Below, piece after piece: positions 39,041 through 50,239 of a stretch of 64,000 nucleotides of DNA. The notes beneath the pieces are model-generated. The model was not told the DNA's origin. It worked only from the letters and a program-made list of their open reading frames with translations, and did not search any database. The position numbers were made by a program, and so were the translations under genes. The stretch covers positions 1 to 64,000 of the forward strand of contig WGLN01000002.1 in assembly GCA_016125555.1 (NCBI GenBank). The letters are read 5' to 3'. The first letter of the stretch is position 1. Each line of letters starts with the position of its first letter. The DNA is from Porphyrobacter sp. GTDB lineage: Bacteria > Pseudomonadota > Alphaproteobacteria > Sphingomonadales > Sphingomonadaceae.

Positions 39041-39805
39041 TCAGCGACCCGGTGGAGCGGCATCCCCCTTCGCCGTGAGCAACGCGCGTGCGCCCGGCTC
39101 GCCGATCCAGCGCGCCGCCACGCCCCACACCTGCGCAATGAGGCCGGGCGCAAGCGCCGCCTCGGGAGCGGCGTCCACGACCAGGGTGCCCGCGTCGAGC
39201 ACCAGCACGCGGTCCGCATGGTTCATCGCCAGGGCAAGATCGTGCAGCACCACGACGACGCCCTGCCCGGCCGCGGCACAGGCGCGCAGATGCGCAAGCA
39301 GGGCGATCTGGTGGGCAAGGTCGAGCGCGGCAAGCGGCTCGTCGGCGAGGATCCAGCGCGGGGTGCCCGCCAGCACCCGGGCGAGCAGCACCCGCGCCCG
39401 CTCGCCGCCCGACAGGCGACTGGCCGGCCGGTGACGCAACTCATCCAGACCGAGCGCGGCAATGGCGCTCTCGATTTCCGGCCGCCCGCGGTCGCGCCAG
39501 GGCAGACGGCCGAGCGCGACGAGGTTTTCGACCGCGACATCCCACGCGATCTCGGGCGCCTGCGGGAGATAGCCGAGCGCCTGGGCTCGGGCTCGCGGAG
39601 CAAGCGCGGCGAGGTCCTCGCCCTCCAGCGCCACCCGTCCGGCAGCAGGCCGCAGCAGGCCCGCCAAAGCGAGCAGCAGGCTCGACTTGCCGGCACCATT
39701 GGGGCCGATGATGGCGGTGATCTCTCCCGGAGCGAGCGCGGCGGAGAGGTTCTCCACCACCCGCGCGCCGCCGCGCGCCAGGACAAGGTTTTCCGCCGCC
39801 AGCAT
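39041..39805 (-). CDS. ABC transporter ATP-binding protein (BtuD/FecE type)
   Basis: 254-residue ABC ATPase. Walker A GPNGAGKSSL, signature LSGGERARVLLARVL, Walker B WILADEPLAALD and a switch His (VVVVLHDLALAMNHA) are all present. The start is the ATG at 39805. It follows the permease gene with a one-base gap on the minus strand, and the substrate-binding gene overlaps the permease start, so the order is binding protein, permease, ATPase in one operon. The substrate could be cobalamin, haem or an Fe(III)-siderophore. Confidence 0.9.
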   Translation of the reverse strand: MLAAENLVLARGGARVVENLSAALAPGEITAIIGPNGAGKSSLLLALAGLLRPAAGRVALEGEDLAALAPRARAQALGYLPQAPEIAWDVAVENLVALGRLPWRDRGRPEIESAIAALGLDELRHRPASRLSGGERARVLLARVLAGTPRWILADEPLAALDLAHQIALLAHLRACAAAGQGVVVVLHDLALAMNHADRVLVLDAGTLVVDAAPEAALAPGLIAQVWGVAARWIGEPGARALLTAKGDAAPPGR

Positions 39806-39806
39806 C

Positions 39807-40808
39807 CTAGAGCATTCCCCGCCGCATCCGCAGCAGCAGCCACAGGAAGAAGGGCGCACCGATCAGCGACAAGGCGATGCCGAGCCTGAGTTCGGTGACC
39901 AGCGGCAGCACCCGCACCGCGCTGTCGGCGGCCAGCACGAGGCAGGCCCCGGCCAGCGCGCTCGGCAGGATGAGGCTCGAGGGCAGCCGGTCGGTGAGCG
40001 GGCGGACGAGGTGCGGCACGACCAGCCCGACAAAGCCGATGATCCCCGCCACCGCCACACCCGCGCCGACCGTCAGCCCCACGCCCGCGACCAGAAGCAG
40101 CAGCAGCCGGCGCGGGTCGAGCCCCAGCGAGCGGGCGGCCTCCTCGCCGAGCGTCAGCGCATCGAGGCTCTTCGCGGCGAGCGCCAGCACGCCCACCCCG
40201 CCGGCGACCAGCGGCGCGGCGATCGCCACCTCGCGCCACGAACGATCGGTCAGCGCACCGTTGAGCCACAGCACGATCTCGGACAGCGCGAAGGGATTGG
40301 GCGCGAGCGTGATGGCGAGTGCGGTGAGCGCGCCGGCGAGGCTTGCGATCATCAGCCCGGCGAGGGTGAACAGCGCGATGCCGCCCCCCGCCCCGCCGCG
40401 CGCATCTTCGGCGGTGCGCCCCGCGATCAGCGCGAGCGCGGCCATGCCGGCTCCCGCCCCGGCCAGCGCGAGCAATGGCAGGCCCAACGGTGCCCAGGCG
40501 GGGGGCAGCAGCGGGGCCAGCCAGAAGCTCGCGACCGCCCCCAGGGCCGCCATCGGTGCGATGCCGAACAGGCCCGGATCGGCGAGCGGGTTCCTGAGAT
40601 AGCCCTGCATCGCCGCACCGGCCGCCCCCAGCCCGGCCCCGACCACGATCGCCAGCACCGCGCGCGGCAGGCGCAGTTCGGCGAGGATCAGTGCGGCATT
40701 GGCGGGACCGTGATCGGCGAAAGGTTCGATCCACACGCGCCCGGCGAGCAGCGAGAGCGGGAGCAGCACCGCGAGCAGCAGCGCGAAGACGAGGCTCGCG
40801 CGGTTCAC
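39807..40808 (-). CDS. FecCD/BtuC-family ABC transporter permease
   Basis: 333-residue integral membrane protein with about ten hydrophobic helices. The typical family sequence is ELRLPRAVLAIVVGAGLGAAGAAMQGYLRNPLADPGL, the cytoplasmic loop region, and GFVGLVVPHLVR near the C-terminus. The start is GTG at 40808, overlapping the stop of the binding-protein gene (GTGA). It transports a metal-chelate or cobalamin with the adjacent ATPase. Confidence 0.92.
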   Translation of the reverse strand: MNRASLVFALLLAVLLPLSLLAGRVWIEPFADHGPANAALILAELRLPRAVLAIVVGAGLGAAGAAMQGYLRNPLADPGLFGIAPMAALGAVASFWLAPLLPPAWAPLGLPLLALAGAGAGMAALALIAGRTAEDARGGAGGGIALFTLAGLMIASLAGALTALAITLAPNPFALSEIVLWLNGALTDRSWREVAIAAPLVAGGVGVLALAAKSLDALTLGEEAARSLGLDPRRLLLLLVAGVGLTVGAGVAVAGIIGFVGLVVPHLVRPLTDRLPSSLILPSALAGACLVLAADSAVRVLPLVTELRLGIALSLIGAPFFLWLLLRMRRGML

Positions 40809-41656
40809 TGCGTCATCTCCGCGCGCAAGGCGTCGAGCCGCTTGCCGAGCGCAATCACCGTGGGGCCGCCGCAGAACAGCAGGTTCGGCGCGAGCGGCTC
40901 CACCCGCGTGCCGGAAAGCTGCTGCAGCACCGGGTGGTGTTGTCCGCGGCTCTCTCCCGCCACCAGCAGCAGTTCGGGCGGGCGGGAGAGCACGGTCTCC
41001 AGAGCGACGAAATCGGCCTGCCCCAGTCCCATCGCCGCGGCGTGATTGGAAAACCGCTTGGCGCGCAGCATTTCGGCGACGAGCGTCGCCTCGCCCGCGA
41101 CGATCTCGCCCGGCTGCCAGAGCAGCGTGTCGATGCCGCGCGCCCCGGCGGGCGGAGGGGCGGCGGCGCGCTCCATCGCCGCGACCAGCGCCGCGCCCTC
41201 CGCCTCGCCGCCCGCCAGCCGCGCCACCGCGCGCACCTGCGCGATGCTGGCGGCAAGGCTCGTGGGGCTGCCGAAGGTCGCGACCCGCAGCCCCGCGGCT
41301 TCGAGCGCGCTGCGGGTCGGCTGCGGCAGGAAGCTCGAGGCGAGCACGAGATCGGGATCGAGCGCGATCACCTCCTCTGCCGTGCCGCCGGTGACGCGGT
41401 AGCGGGAGGCGACGTCCGACGGGATCGAACTCGCCGAGGGATCGCGGCTGTAGTGCGACAGGGCCAGCACCTGTCCGGGCGCGGCGACCCTGACGAGGAT
41501 CGCGTCGAGGCACGGGTTGAGACTGACGATGGTCGGCCGTGCGGACGCCGCGTGCGGCGCGGCGGCGGGGGTGCAGGCGGCGGCAAGCAGCAGCGCGAGC
41601 GCGGCGACCCAGCCGCGCGCGCCCCCCGCGCCAGTCCTGTCCCGATCCCGCAGCAT
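40805..41656 (-). CDS. ABC transporter substrate-binding lipoprotein (BtuF/FepB-like)
   Basis: 283-residue periplasmic binding protein. The signal ends in a lipobox-like LLLAAAC at about residue 28, suggesting a lipoprotein anchored to a membrane. The rest matches the helical-backbone-type (cluster A-II) binding fold: TIVSLNPCLDAILVRV, then ALDPDLVLAS and LLFCGGPTVIALGKRLD. No TonB receptor or cobalamin riboswitch was seen upstream (41657-41801), so the substrate is not fixed. Confidence 0.85.
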   Translation of the reverse strand: MLRDRDRTGAGGARGWVAALALLLAAACTPAAAPHAASARPTIVSLNPCLDAILVRVAAPGQVLALSHYSRDPSASSIPSDVASRYRVTGGTAEEVIALDPDLVLASSFLPQPTRSALEAAGLRVATFGSPTSLAASIAQVRAVARLAGGEAEGAALVAAMERAAAPPPAGARGIDTLLWQPGEIVAGEATLVAEMLRAKRFSNHAAAMGLGQADFVALETVLSRPPELLLVAGESRGQHHPVLQQLSGTRVEPLAPNLLFCGGPTVIALGKRLDALRAEMTQ

Positions 41657-41801
41657 GTCCGCCGCCCGCGATAGGGCCGCCCCGGCGGCGGCGCAAGCGG
41701 CGGCGCGGTCACACCTCGAAAGGCCGCTGTCCGGTTTCGGGACGCGGACCCGCAGACGCCTCGCTGCGCCGGGCGAGGCGCGCTAGGGCGAGGATGACCC
41801 C

Positions 41802-42929
41802 ATGTCCCTTGCCCGCGCGCCCTCTGCCTTCGTCGCCCCGTTCGCCGCCGCGCTGCGCCGCATGGGACCGTTGCGCAAACGTCTGGCGGTGCTCGCCATC
41901 GCGATCGCGCTTCCCGCGCTCGCCGCGCCGGGCAGTCTTGTCGCCCTGCCCGGCCCCGCCGCCGCGCCCGATGCGCCGCGTGCCACGCGCGAGGCCGCCG
42001 CCACCGCACTGCCCTTCGAAAGGCCGGGGATGAGCTTTCCGGGTTCGGCCTTCTACTATCTCGCCGATCCGCCCGGCGCGCAGCTGGTGGCGCTGCCCGA
42101 AGCCAATCCGTTGTCGAGCGGTGCGGAAGATGGCCGCGCGCTCGGCGCACCGATCGATGTCGGGGCGCCGGCTGCACCCTTCATCGCCAGCGGCACCGGC
42201 ATCACCCAGGCGCGTGCGCAGCAATGCCTTGCGCAGGCGGTGTGGTACGAGGCGGGCAGCGAGAGCGAGGCCGGGCAGCGCGCCGTCGCCCAGGTCGTGC
42301 TCAACCGCGTCGCGCATCCCGCCTGGCCGGCGAGCGTGTGCGGGGTCGTCTATCAGGGCTCCGGCCGGCGCACCGGCTGCCAGTTCACCTTCACCTGCGA
42401 CGGCAGCCTTGCCCGCCATCCGGGCGGCGCCAGCTGGGAACGCGCACAACGCATCGCCGCCGAGGCGCTGGCGGGGCGCGTCTATGCCCCGGTCGGCCAT
42501 GCCACGCATTATCACACGCTCTGGGTCAACCCCGGCTGGGCGGCGCGGCTCGACCACGTCGGCACGATCGGCGCACACCGGTTCTATCGCCTGCGCGGGC
42601 TGGCGGGCGAGCAGCAGGCCTTCACCATGGCCTATGCCGGTAGCGAGAGCGGCCCCGCACGGCGCGAGCCGGCAGCCCCGGCGCCCGCACCCGAGCCCGC
42701 GGCCGGAGCGAAGACGCCGCAACCGGTGATCGCCTATGATCTTGCCCCGATAACCGGCACCAAGGCCGCCGCTGCGCGGACCGCACCGACCGCAGGGTCG
42801 ACCCCCGCGAGGACGAGCGGCGAAGACGGCGCCGCGCCGATCTCCGGGCAGGTCCGGCCCGAATATGCCCATGCGGGCCAGTGGAAGGTCCCGCCCGAGG
42901 CGGCGCCGAGCCCACGTCCGGCGCCCTAG
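41802..42929 (+). CDS. Cell-wall hydrolase, SleB (Hydrolase_2) family
   Basis: 375-residue secreted hydrolase. A hydrophobic signal-anchor (RKRLAVLAIAIALPALAAPG) is followed by the SleB domain (about 130-270): CLAQAVWYEAGSESEAGQRA with the catalytic-type Glu, AQVVLNRVAHPAWP, CQFTFTCDG and ATHYHTLWVNPGWA. The C-terminal third is Pro/Ala-rich and disordered. SleB-type enzymes cleave peptidoglycan glycan strands. The start at 41802 was kept; the ATG at 41862 (MGPLRKRL) is an alternative. It is divergent from the ABC transporter operon. Confidence 0.87.
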   Translation: MSLARAPSAFVAPFAAALRRMGPLRKRLAVLAIAIALPALAAPGSLVALPGPAAAPDAPRATREAAATALPFERPGMSFPGSAFYYLADPPGAQLVALPEANPLSSGAEDGRALGAPIDVGAPAAPFIASGTGITQARAQQCLAQAVWYEAGSESEAGQRAVAQVVLNRVAHPAWPASVCGVVYQGSGRRTGCQFTFTCDGSLARHPGGASWERAQRIAAEALAGRVYAPVGHATHYHTLWVNPGWAARLDHVGTIGAHRFYRLRGLAGEQQAFTMAYAGSESGPARREPAAPAPAPEPAAGAKTPQPVIAYDLAPITGTKAAAARTAPTAGSTPARTSGEDGAAPISGQVRPEYAHAGQWKVPPEAAPSPRPAP

Positions 42930-43068
42930 ATTCCTTACGCAAGACCGGCCCGGTCACGGTTAAGACGCGCGAAACCCTGTCTGCACACCAAGGCTTCAGC
43001 GCCGCGGGACTAAGGCCGCTGACCAGAACAGTGCCTCCCGCCGTCTCGGCGAGGCGGCCGCAGCAGGA

Positions 43069-43413
43069 ATGTCGCCCATGCCGATCCGTCTCGCTCCCGC
43101 CCACGATCCTGCCCGCACCGCCGGGCGCCATGCGGCGGGACGCGGTCTGGTGTCGCGGGTGCGGATCATGGCCGCCAACGACAATGGCGATGGCGTTGCC
43201 GCGGGAACGGCGGGTGCCTTCGATCCGCTGCTGGTCGATGCGCTGCGGCACTTCGCGCGCCACGGGCTCGATGCGGCGCGCGTCGCGCAGGGCGAGGCCG
43301 AGCGTGCCGCACTGGCCGGCGATGCGCCCGGCGCGGCCCACTGGATCGCGATCACCGGCCTGTTCGACCGCCGCCTTGCCGCTGCGGCAAGCCCGCTTCC
43401 CGTTCTCGCCTGA
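43069..43413 (+). CDS. Conserved small protein of unknown function
   Basis: 114-residue protein. After a basic N-terminus comes MAANDNGDG, and then a conserved helical core FDPLLVDALRHFARHGLDAARVAQGEAERAALAGD. Similar short proteins with an AANDN stretch and an FDPLLVDALRHFA-type helix are familiar from sphingomonads; no function is known. The start at 43069 is uncertain: a methionine at residue 34 (MAANDN) is also possible. The ribosome-binding site is not strong. Confidence 0.6.
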   Translation: MSPMPIRLAPAHDPARTAGRHAAGRGLVSRVRIMAANDNGDGVAAGTAGAFDPLLVDALRHFARHGLDAARVAQGEAERAALAGDAPGAAHWIAITGLFDRRLAAAASPLPVLA

Positions 43414-43466
43414 CCGCCGGATTGCTGCGATGCGTCGCACCGCGGATGCGGCGGAGCGCAGGCTTA

Positions 43467-43489
43467 TTGCAACTGCGAACCAATCGCAC
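43467..43489 (+). promoter_or_regulatory. Possible iron/metal regulator (Fur/Irr-like) box
   Basis: TTGCAACTGCGAACCAATCG resembles the TTGCAAxTGCGAAxxxxTCGCA-type sites of alphaproteobacterial Fur-family regulators. It lies 177 bases upstream of mdh and 54 bases beyond the preceding gene. A match by eye only. Confidence 0.25.
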
Positions 43490-43536
43490 AGATATGTGCC
43501 GAAGCGGTTGTTTTGACGGTTGCAATCGCCCCATGA

Positions 43537-45105
<1,569 letters not shown>

Positions 45106-45106
<1 letters not shown>

Positions 45107-45996
45107 TGTCCATCCTCGTCAACAAGGACACCAAGGTCATCACGCAGGGGATGACCGGCAACACCGGCACCTTCCACACCCAGGCCGCGCTCGATTACGG
45201 GACGCAGATGGTCGCGGGCGTGACGCCGGGCAAGGGTGGCACCACCCATATCGGCCTGCCGCAGTTCGACACCGTGCGCGAGGCCAAGGCCGCGACCGGC
45301 GCGACCGCGAGCTGCATCTACGTGCCCCCGCCGTTCGCTGCCGACGCGATCTGCGAAGCCATCGATGCCGAGATCGAGCTGATCATCTGCATCACGGAAG
45401 GGATTCCGGTGCTCGACATGGTCCGCGCCAAGCGCGCGCTCGCGGGCTCCAAGTCGCGGCTCATCGGCCCCAACTGCCCCGGCGTGCTGACTCCCAACGA
45501 GTGCAAGATCGGCATCATGCCGGCCAACATCTTCAAGAAGGGCAGCGTCGGCATAGTCAGCCGCTCGGGCACGCTCACCTATGAAGCCGTGCACCAGACC
45601 ACGATGGCGGGCCTCGGCCAGACCACGGCAGTGGGCATCGGCGGCGACCCGGTCAACGGCACCAACTTCATCGACGTGCTCGACCTGTTCCTGGACGATC
45701 CGGAGACCGAGTCGATCATCATGATCGGCGAGATCGGCGGCAGCGCCGAAGAAGAAGCCGCCGCCTTCATCAAGGCCGAGGCCACCAAGGGCCGAAGCAA
45801 GCCGATGGTCGGCTTCATCGCCGGGCGCACCGCCCCTCCGGGCCGCCGCATGGGCCACGCGGGCGCGATCGTCTCGGGCGATCAGGGCGGCGCCGAAGAC
45901 AAGATCGCGGCGATGGAAGATGCGGGCATCCGCGTCAGCCCCTCGCCCTCGCTGCTCGGCGAGACGCTGGCCGCGATGCTCAAGGAAAACGCCTGA
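45106..45996 (+). CDS. sucD: Succinate--CoA ligase, alpha subunit
   Basis: 296-residue alpha subunit of succinyl-CoA synthetase, which makes succinate and ATP/GTP. It shows the CoA-binding Rossmann part ([25 protein letters not shown]) and the phosphohistidine region [21 protein letters not shown] with His. The start ATG overlaps the previous stop by one base. A beta-subunit gene (sucC) is not adjacent; after mdh only a small secreted protein precedes sucD. Confidence 0.97.
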
Positions 45997-46062
45997 GTTA
46001 ACGACGACCGCCCCCTCGCAGCGTAGCGGGGGGGCATCCTTCCTCCTCCCCGGGAGCCCCTC

Positions 46063-48858
46063 ATGGGTAACGAACCGCAGAACTTCATCCCCGCCCTCGC
46101 CGATCAGGAAGGCCCGCAGCCCGGTCCTTCGTGGGAGCGGCGCGGCTGGCTCGACACGCTGGCCGATAGCGCATCGGACCTCGTGTCGGCGATGGACCCG
46201 ACCGAGATGAAGCTTGCGGTCGCCAAGGCGGCGAAGGACGCCGGCAAGCCTGCCGATCCCAAGGCGGTCGAAAAGGCCGCGGCGCTCTCGATCGCGGCGA
46301 TGACCCTGGTGCGCCTCTACCGCGTGCGCGGGCACATGGCCGCCGACCTCGATCCGCTCGGCCTCGCGGACCGCGAAGGGCCGGAAGACCTTACGCTCGC
46401 GTGGCACGGCCTTGCGGGCAAGGAGAACGAGGAGGTCTATGTCGGCGGCGTGCTGGGCATGGAGTGGACCACCGTCGGCCGCCTCCACCAGCGCCTGCGC
46501 GAGGTCTATTGCGGCAAGGTCGGCCTCGAATACATGCACATCGCCGACACCGAGGAACGCCGCTTCCTCCAGGACAAGTTCGAAAGCCCGGGCGAGACGA
46601 TCCAGTTCACCCCCGAGGGCAAGAAGGCGATCCTCGCCGCCGTGCTGCGCGGGGAGCAGTACGAGGAATTCCTCGCCAAGAAATATGTCGGCACCAAGCG
46701 GTTCGGGCTCGACGGCGGGGAATCGATGATCCCGGCGCTCGAGGCGGTCATCAAGCACGGCGGCAGCGCGGGCGTGCGCGAGATCATCTACGGCATGGCC
46801 CACCGCGGCCGGTTGAACGTGCTCGCCAACGTGATGGCCAAGCCCTACCGCGTGATCTTCCACGAGTTTTCCGGCGGCAGCGCCAACCCCGACGATGTCG
46901 GCGGCTCGGGCGATGTGAAGTACCACCTCGGCACCTCGACCGATCGCGAGTTCGACGGCATTTCGGTGCACATGAGCCTCGTGCCCAATCCCTCGCACCT
47001 CGAGGCGGTGAACCCGGTGGTGCTCGGCAAGACCCGCGCGCAGCAGGCGATCCGCGACGACCTCGCCAAGAAGGAGCAGGTGCTCCCCGTGCTGATCCAC
47101 GGCGACGCCGCCTTCGCCGGGCAAGGCGTGGTGTGGGAGAGCCTCTCACTCTCGGGCGTGCCGGGCTACGACACCGGCGGCTGCATCCACTTCATCATCA
47201 ACAACCAGATCGGCTTCACCACCAGCCCGAAGTTCGCGCGCTCCTCGCCCTATCCGAGCGACGTGGCGAAGGGCGTGATGGCGCCGATTCTCCACGTCAA
47301 CGGCGACGACCCGGAAGCGGTGACCTTCGCCTGCAAGCTGGCGGTCGAATATCGCCAGACCTTCCACCGCGACGTGGTGATCGACATGTGGTGCTATCGC
47401 CGCTTCGGCCACAACGAGGGCGACGAGCCCAAGTTCACCCAGCCGATGATGTATGACGCGATCCGCGCGCATCCCAAGGTCTCCAAGGCCTACGAGGCGC
47501 GGCTGATCGCCGAGGGCGTGGTCGAGCCCGGCACCCGCGAGGCGCTGGCGGACGAGTTCGTCGCGCTGCTCGAAGCCGAGTTCGAGGCCGGCAAGAGCTA
47601 CAAGCCCAACGAGGCCGACTGGTTCGGCGGGCGCTGGGCCGGGCTCAACAAGCCCGCCGACCCGGAAACCGCGCGCCGCAATGTCGAGACCGCGATCGAG
47701 CCCAAGATGCTCGATTCGCTCGGCCGCGTGCTGACCGAGGTGCCCGGCGATCTCGACATCCACAAGACCCTGGACCGCGTGCTCTCGGCCAAGCGCGAGA
47801 TGTTCCAGAGCGGTGATGGGTTCGACTGGGCCACCGCCGAAGCGCTCGCCTTCGGCAGCCTCGTGATGGAAGGCTATTCGGTGCGGCTCTCGGGGCAGGA
47901 TTCCGGGCGCGGCACCTTCAGCCAGCGCCACGCGGTGTGGGTCGACCAGAAATCGGAACGCAAATACGTGCCCCTCAACACCCTGCCCCACGGCAAGTTC
48001 GAGGTGCACGATTCCACGCTCTCCGAATATGGCGTGCTCGGCTTCGAATACGGCTTTGCCATGGCCGATCCCAAGAGCCTGGTGCTGTGGGAAGCGCAGT
48101 TCGGCGACTTCGCCAACGGCGCGCAGATCATGATCGACCAGTTCGTCGCGAGCGGCGAGGCCAAGTGGCTGCGCGCCAACGGCCTCGTGATGCTGCTGCC
48201 GCACGGCTACGAGGGCCAGGGTCCGGAGCACTCCTCCGCGCGCCTCGAACGCTTCCTGCAGCTGTGCGCGAACGACAACATCCAGGTCTGCAACATCACC
48301 AGCCCGGCCAACTACTTCCACGTGCTGCGCCGCCAGATGCTCCGCAGCTTCCGCAAGCCGCTCGTCATCATGAGCCCCAAGTCGCTGCTGCGTCACCCGA
48401 TGGCCAAGAGCGCACGGGCCGATTTCCTCGGGGAATCGCAGTTCAAGCGCATCCTCTCCGACACGCAGGAGATCGCCGACGACAAGGTGCGGCGCGTGGT
48501 GCTGTGCTCGGGCAAGGTCGCCTATGACCTGATCGAGGCGCGCGACGCGGCGGGGCAGGAGGACGTCTCGATCATCCGCATCGAGCAGCTCTACCCCTTC
48601 CCCGGCGACCCGCTGGCAATCCGCCTGAAGCGCATGACCAATCTTCAGGAGGTCGTGTGGTGCCAGGAGGAGCCGCGCAACAACGGCGCGTGGTTCTTCG
48701 TCAACGAGCGGATCGAGGACGCGCTCACCGCCGCCGGCCACACGGGCAAGCGTCCGCGCTATGCCGGGCGCGATGCCGCCGCCTCGCCCGCCACGGGCCT
48801 CGCCAGCCGCCACAAGGCCCAGCAAGAGGCGCTGGTCGCCGAGGCGCTGGGACTCTGA
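46063..48858 (+). CDS. sucA: 2-oxoglutarate dehydrogenase E1 component
   Basis: 931-residue thiamine-diphosphate enzyme that decarboxylates 2-oxoglutarate and transfers the succinyl group to lipoate on SucB. Landmarks are [30 protein letters not shown], the ThDP region [32 protein letters not shown], and [18 protein letters not shown] toward the C-terminus. The length is typical. It follows sucD by 66 bases and precedes sucB. Confidence 0.98.
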   Translation: MGNEPQNFIPALADQEGPQPGPSWERRGWLDTLADSASDLVSAMDPTEMKLAVAKAAKDAGKPADPKAVEKAAALSIAAMTLVRLYRVRGHMAADLDPLGLADREGPEDLTLAWHGLAGKENEEVYVGGVLGMEWTTVGRLHQRLREVYCGKVGLEYMHIADTEERRFLQDKFESPGETIQFTPEGKKAILAAVLRGEQYEEFLAKKYVGTKRFGLDGGESMIPALEAVIKHGGSAGVREIIYGMAHRGRLNVLANVMAKPYRVIFHEFSGGSANPDDVGGSGDVKYHLGTSTDREFDGISVHMSLVPNPSHLEAVNPVVLGKTRAQQAIRDDLAKKEQVLPVLIHGDAAFAGQGVVWESLSLSGVPGYDTGGCIHFIINNQIGFTTSPKFARSSPYPSDVAKGVMAPILHVNGDDPEAVTFACKLAVEYRQTFHRDVVIDMWCYRRFGHNEGDEPKFTQPMMYDAIRAHPKVSKAYEARLIAEGVVEPGTREALADEFVALLEAEFEAGKSYKPNEADWFGGRWAGLNKPADPETARRNVETAIEPKMLDSLGRVLTEVPGDLDIHKTLDRVLSAKREMFQSGDGFDWATAEALAFGSLVMEGYSVRLSGQDSGRGTFSQRHAVWVDQKSERKYVPLNTLPHGKFEVHDSTLSEYGVLGFEYGFAMADPKSLVLWEAQFGDFANGAQIMIDQFVASGEAKWLRANGLVMLLPHGYEGQGPEHSSARLERFLQLCANDNIQVCNITSPANYFHVLRRQMLRSFRKPLVIMSPKSLLRHPMAKSARADFLGESQFKRILSDTQEIADDKVRRVVLCSGKVAYDLIEARDAAGQEDVSIIRIEQLYPFPGDPLAIRLKRMTNLQEVVWCQEEPRNNGAWFFVNERIEDALTAAGHTGKRPRYAGRDAAASPATGLASRHKAQQEALVAEALGL

Positions 48859-48910
48859 ACGCCTGACGCACTTTACACAGACAAGCAGAAAACCGCAGGA
48901 ACCCACCAAG

Positions 48911-50140
48911 ATGGCTACCGAAATCAAAGTCCCCGCGCTCGGCGAATCCGTCACCGAAGGCACCATCGCCGAATGGCTGAAGCAGCCCGGCGAGGCGGTC
49001 GCCGCGGACGAGCCGATCGCCAGCCTCGAGACCGACAAGGTCGCGGTCGACGTGCCCTCGCCGGTCGCGGGGGTGATGAGCGAACACCGCGTCAGCGTCG
49101 GCGACACGGTCGAGGTCGGCGCGGTGATCGCGGTGATCGAGGAAGGCGCCACGGCCTCTGCCGCCCCCGCGCCCGCCCCTGCCGCCACCAAGGCGGACAC
49201 GCCCGCGCCTGCCGCCTCGGGCGAGGTGCCGGGCGCAGCGCAGACCATGTCGCCCGCGGTGCGCCGCGCGGTGCTCGAACACGGGGTCGATCCTTCCACC
49301 ATCAAGGGCACCGGCAAGGACGGCCGCCTGACCAAGGAAGACGTGCTCGCCGCGGCCGAAGCGAAGAAGTCGGGTGGCACCCCTGCCCCCGCGCCCGCCC
49401 CGGCTGCCGCCGCCGCGCCTGCCGCTCCCTCGGGCGCGGGCCGCAATTCCGAGCGCGTCAAGATGACCCGCATGCGCCAAACCATCGCCCGCCGCCTCAA
49501 GGGCGCGCAGGACCAGGCGGCGCTGCTCACCACCTTCAACGACTGCGACATGAGCGCGGTCATGGAAGCGCGCGACAAGTACAAGGACCTGTTCGCCAAG
49601 AAGCACGACATTCGTTTGGGCTTCATGGGCTTCTTCGCCAAGGCCGCCTGCCTCGCGCTGAAGGACGTGCCCGCCGTCAACGCCTATATCGACGGCGATG
49701 AAATCATCTATCACGACTATGTCGACATCTCGGTCGCGGTGTCTGCGCCGAACGGCCTCGTCGTCCCCGTCATCCGCGATGCCGACAAGAAGGGCTTTGC
49801 CCGGATCGAGCAGGACATCGCCGATTTCGGCGCGCGCGCGAAGGCAGGCACGCTGACGATGGAGGACATGACCGGCGGGACCTTCACGATCTCCAATGGC
49901 GGCGTGTTCGGCAGCCTTATGTCCACCCCGATCATCAACCCGCCGCAGTCGGCGGTGCTGGGCCTCCACCGCATCGAGGACCGCCCGGTGGTCCGCAACG
50001 GCGAGATCGTGATCCGCCCGATGATGTATCTGGCGCTGTCCTACGACCACCGTCTGATCGACGGTCGCGAGGCGGTGACGGCGCTCAAGATCATCAAGGA
50101 GGCGATCGAGGATCCGACGCGGATGCTGATCGACCTTTGA
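48911..50140 (+). CDS. sucB: 2-oxoglutarate dehydrogenase E2 (dihydrolipoyl succinyltransferase)
   Basis: 409-residue E2. The N-terminal lipoyl domain (residues 1-75) has the lipoylation Lys in [13 protein letters not shown]; an Ala/Pro-rich linker follows; the peripheral-subunit-binding domain reads [21 protein letters not shown]; after a second Ala/Pro linker comes the catalytic domain with [10 protein letters not shown] and the C-terminal [14 protein letters not shown] that carries the active-site His. The start is the ATG at 48911. Confidence 0.97.
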   Translation: MATEIKVPALGESVTEGTIAEWLKQPGEAVAADEPIASLETDKVAVDVPSPVAGVMSEHRVSVGDTVEVGAVIAVIEEGATASAAPAPAPAATKADTPAPAASGEVPGAAQTMSPAVRRAVLEHGVDPSTIKGTGKDGRLTKEDVLAAAEAKKSGGTPAPAPAPAAAAAPAAPSGAGRNSERVKMTRMRQTIARRLKGAQDQAALLTTFNDCDMSAVMEARDKYKDLFAKKHDIRLGFMGFFAKAACLALKDVPAVNAYIDGDEIIYHDYVDISVAVSAPNGLVVPVIRDADKKGFARIEQDIADFGARAKAGTLTMEDMTGGTFTISNGGVFGSLMSTPIINPPQSAVLGLHRIEDRPVVRNGEIVIRPMMYLALSYDHRLIDGREAVTALKIIKEAIEDPTRMLIDL

Positions 50141-50146
50141 GTTCAA

Positions 50147-50231
50147 CCGTCACCCCGGCGAAAGCCGGGGCCTAGGGCCGCATGTCTTGCCCTTCGACGC
50201 TCGAGACCCCAGCTTTCCGCCGGGGCGACGG
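50147..50231. repeat. REP-like inverted pair between sucB and lpdA
   Basis: Two related copies face each other: CCGTCACCCCGGCGAAAGCC... at 50147-50172 and its near reverse complement at 50205-50231 (ending CCGGGGCGACGG). The first copy holds a seven-base stem CCCCGGC-GAAA-GCCGGGG. This is the arrangement of REP/BIME-like intergenic elements, common in sphingomonad genomes. It lies between coding genes and could affect mRNA stability of the TCA operon. Confidence 0.75.
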
Positions 50232-50239
50232 AGAAAATA

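Noticed and set aside
38847..39128. Minus-strand frame of 93 codons in the uvrA-ABC gap
   Set aside because: No ribosome-binding site or similarity; overlaps the ABC ATPase gene end.
41657..41801. Cobalamin riboswitch upstream of the BtuFCD-type operon
   Set aside because: The divergent spacer is about 145 bases and lacks the B12 box and expected hairpins.
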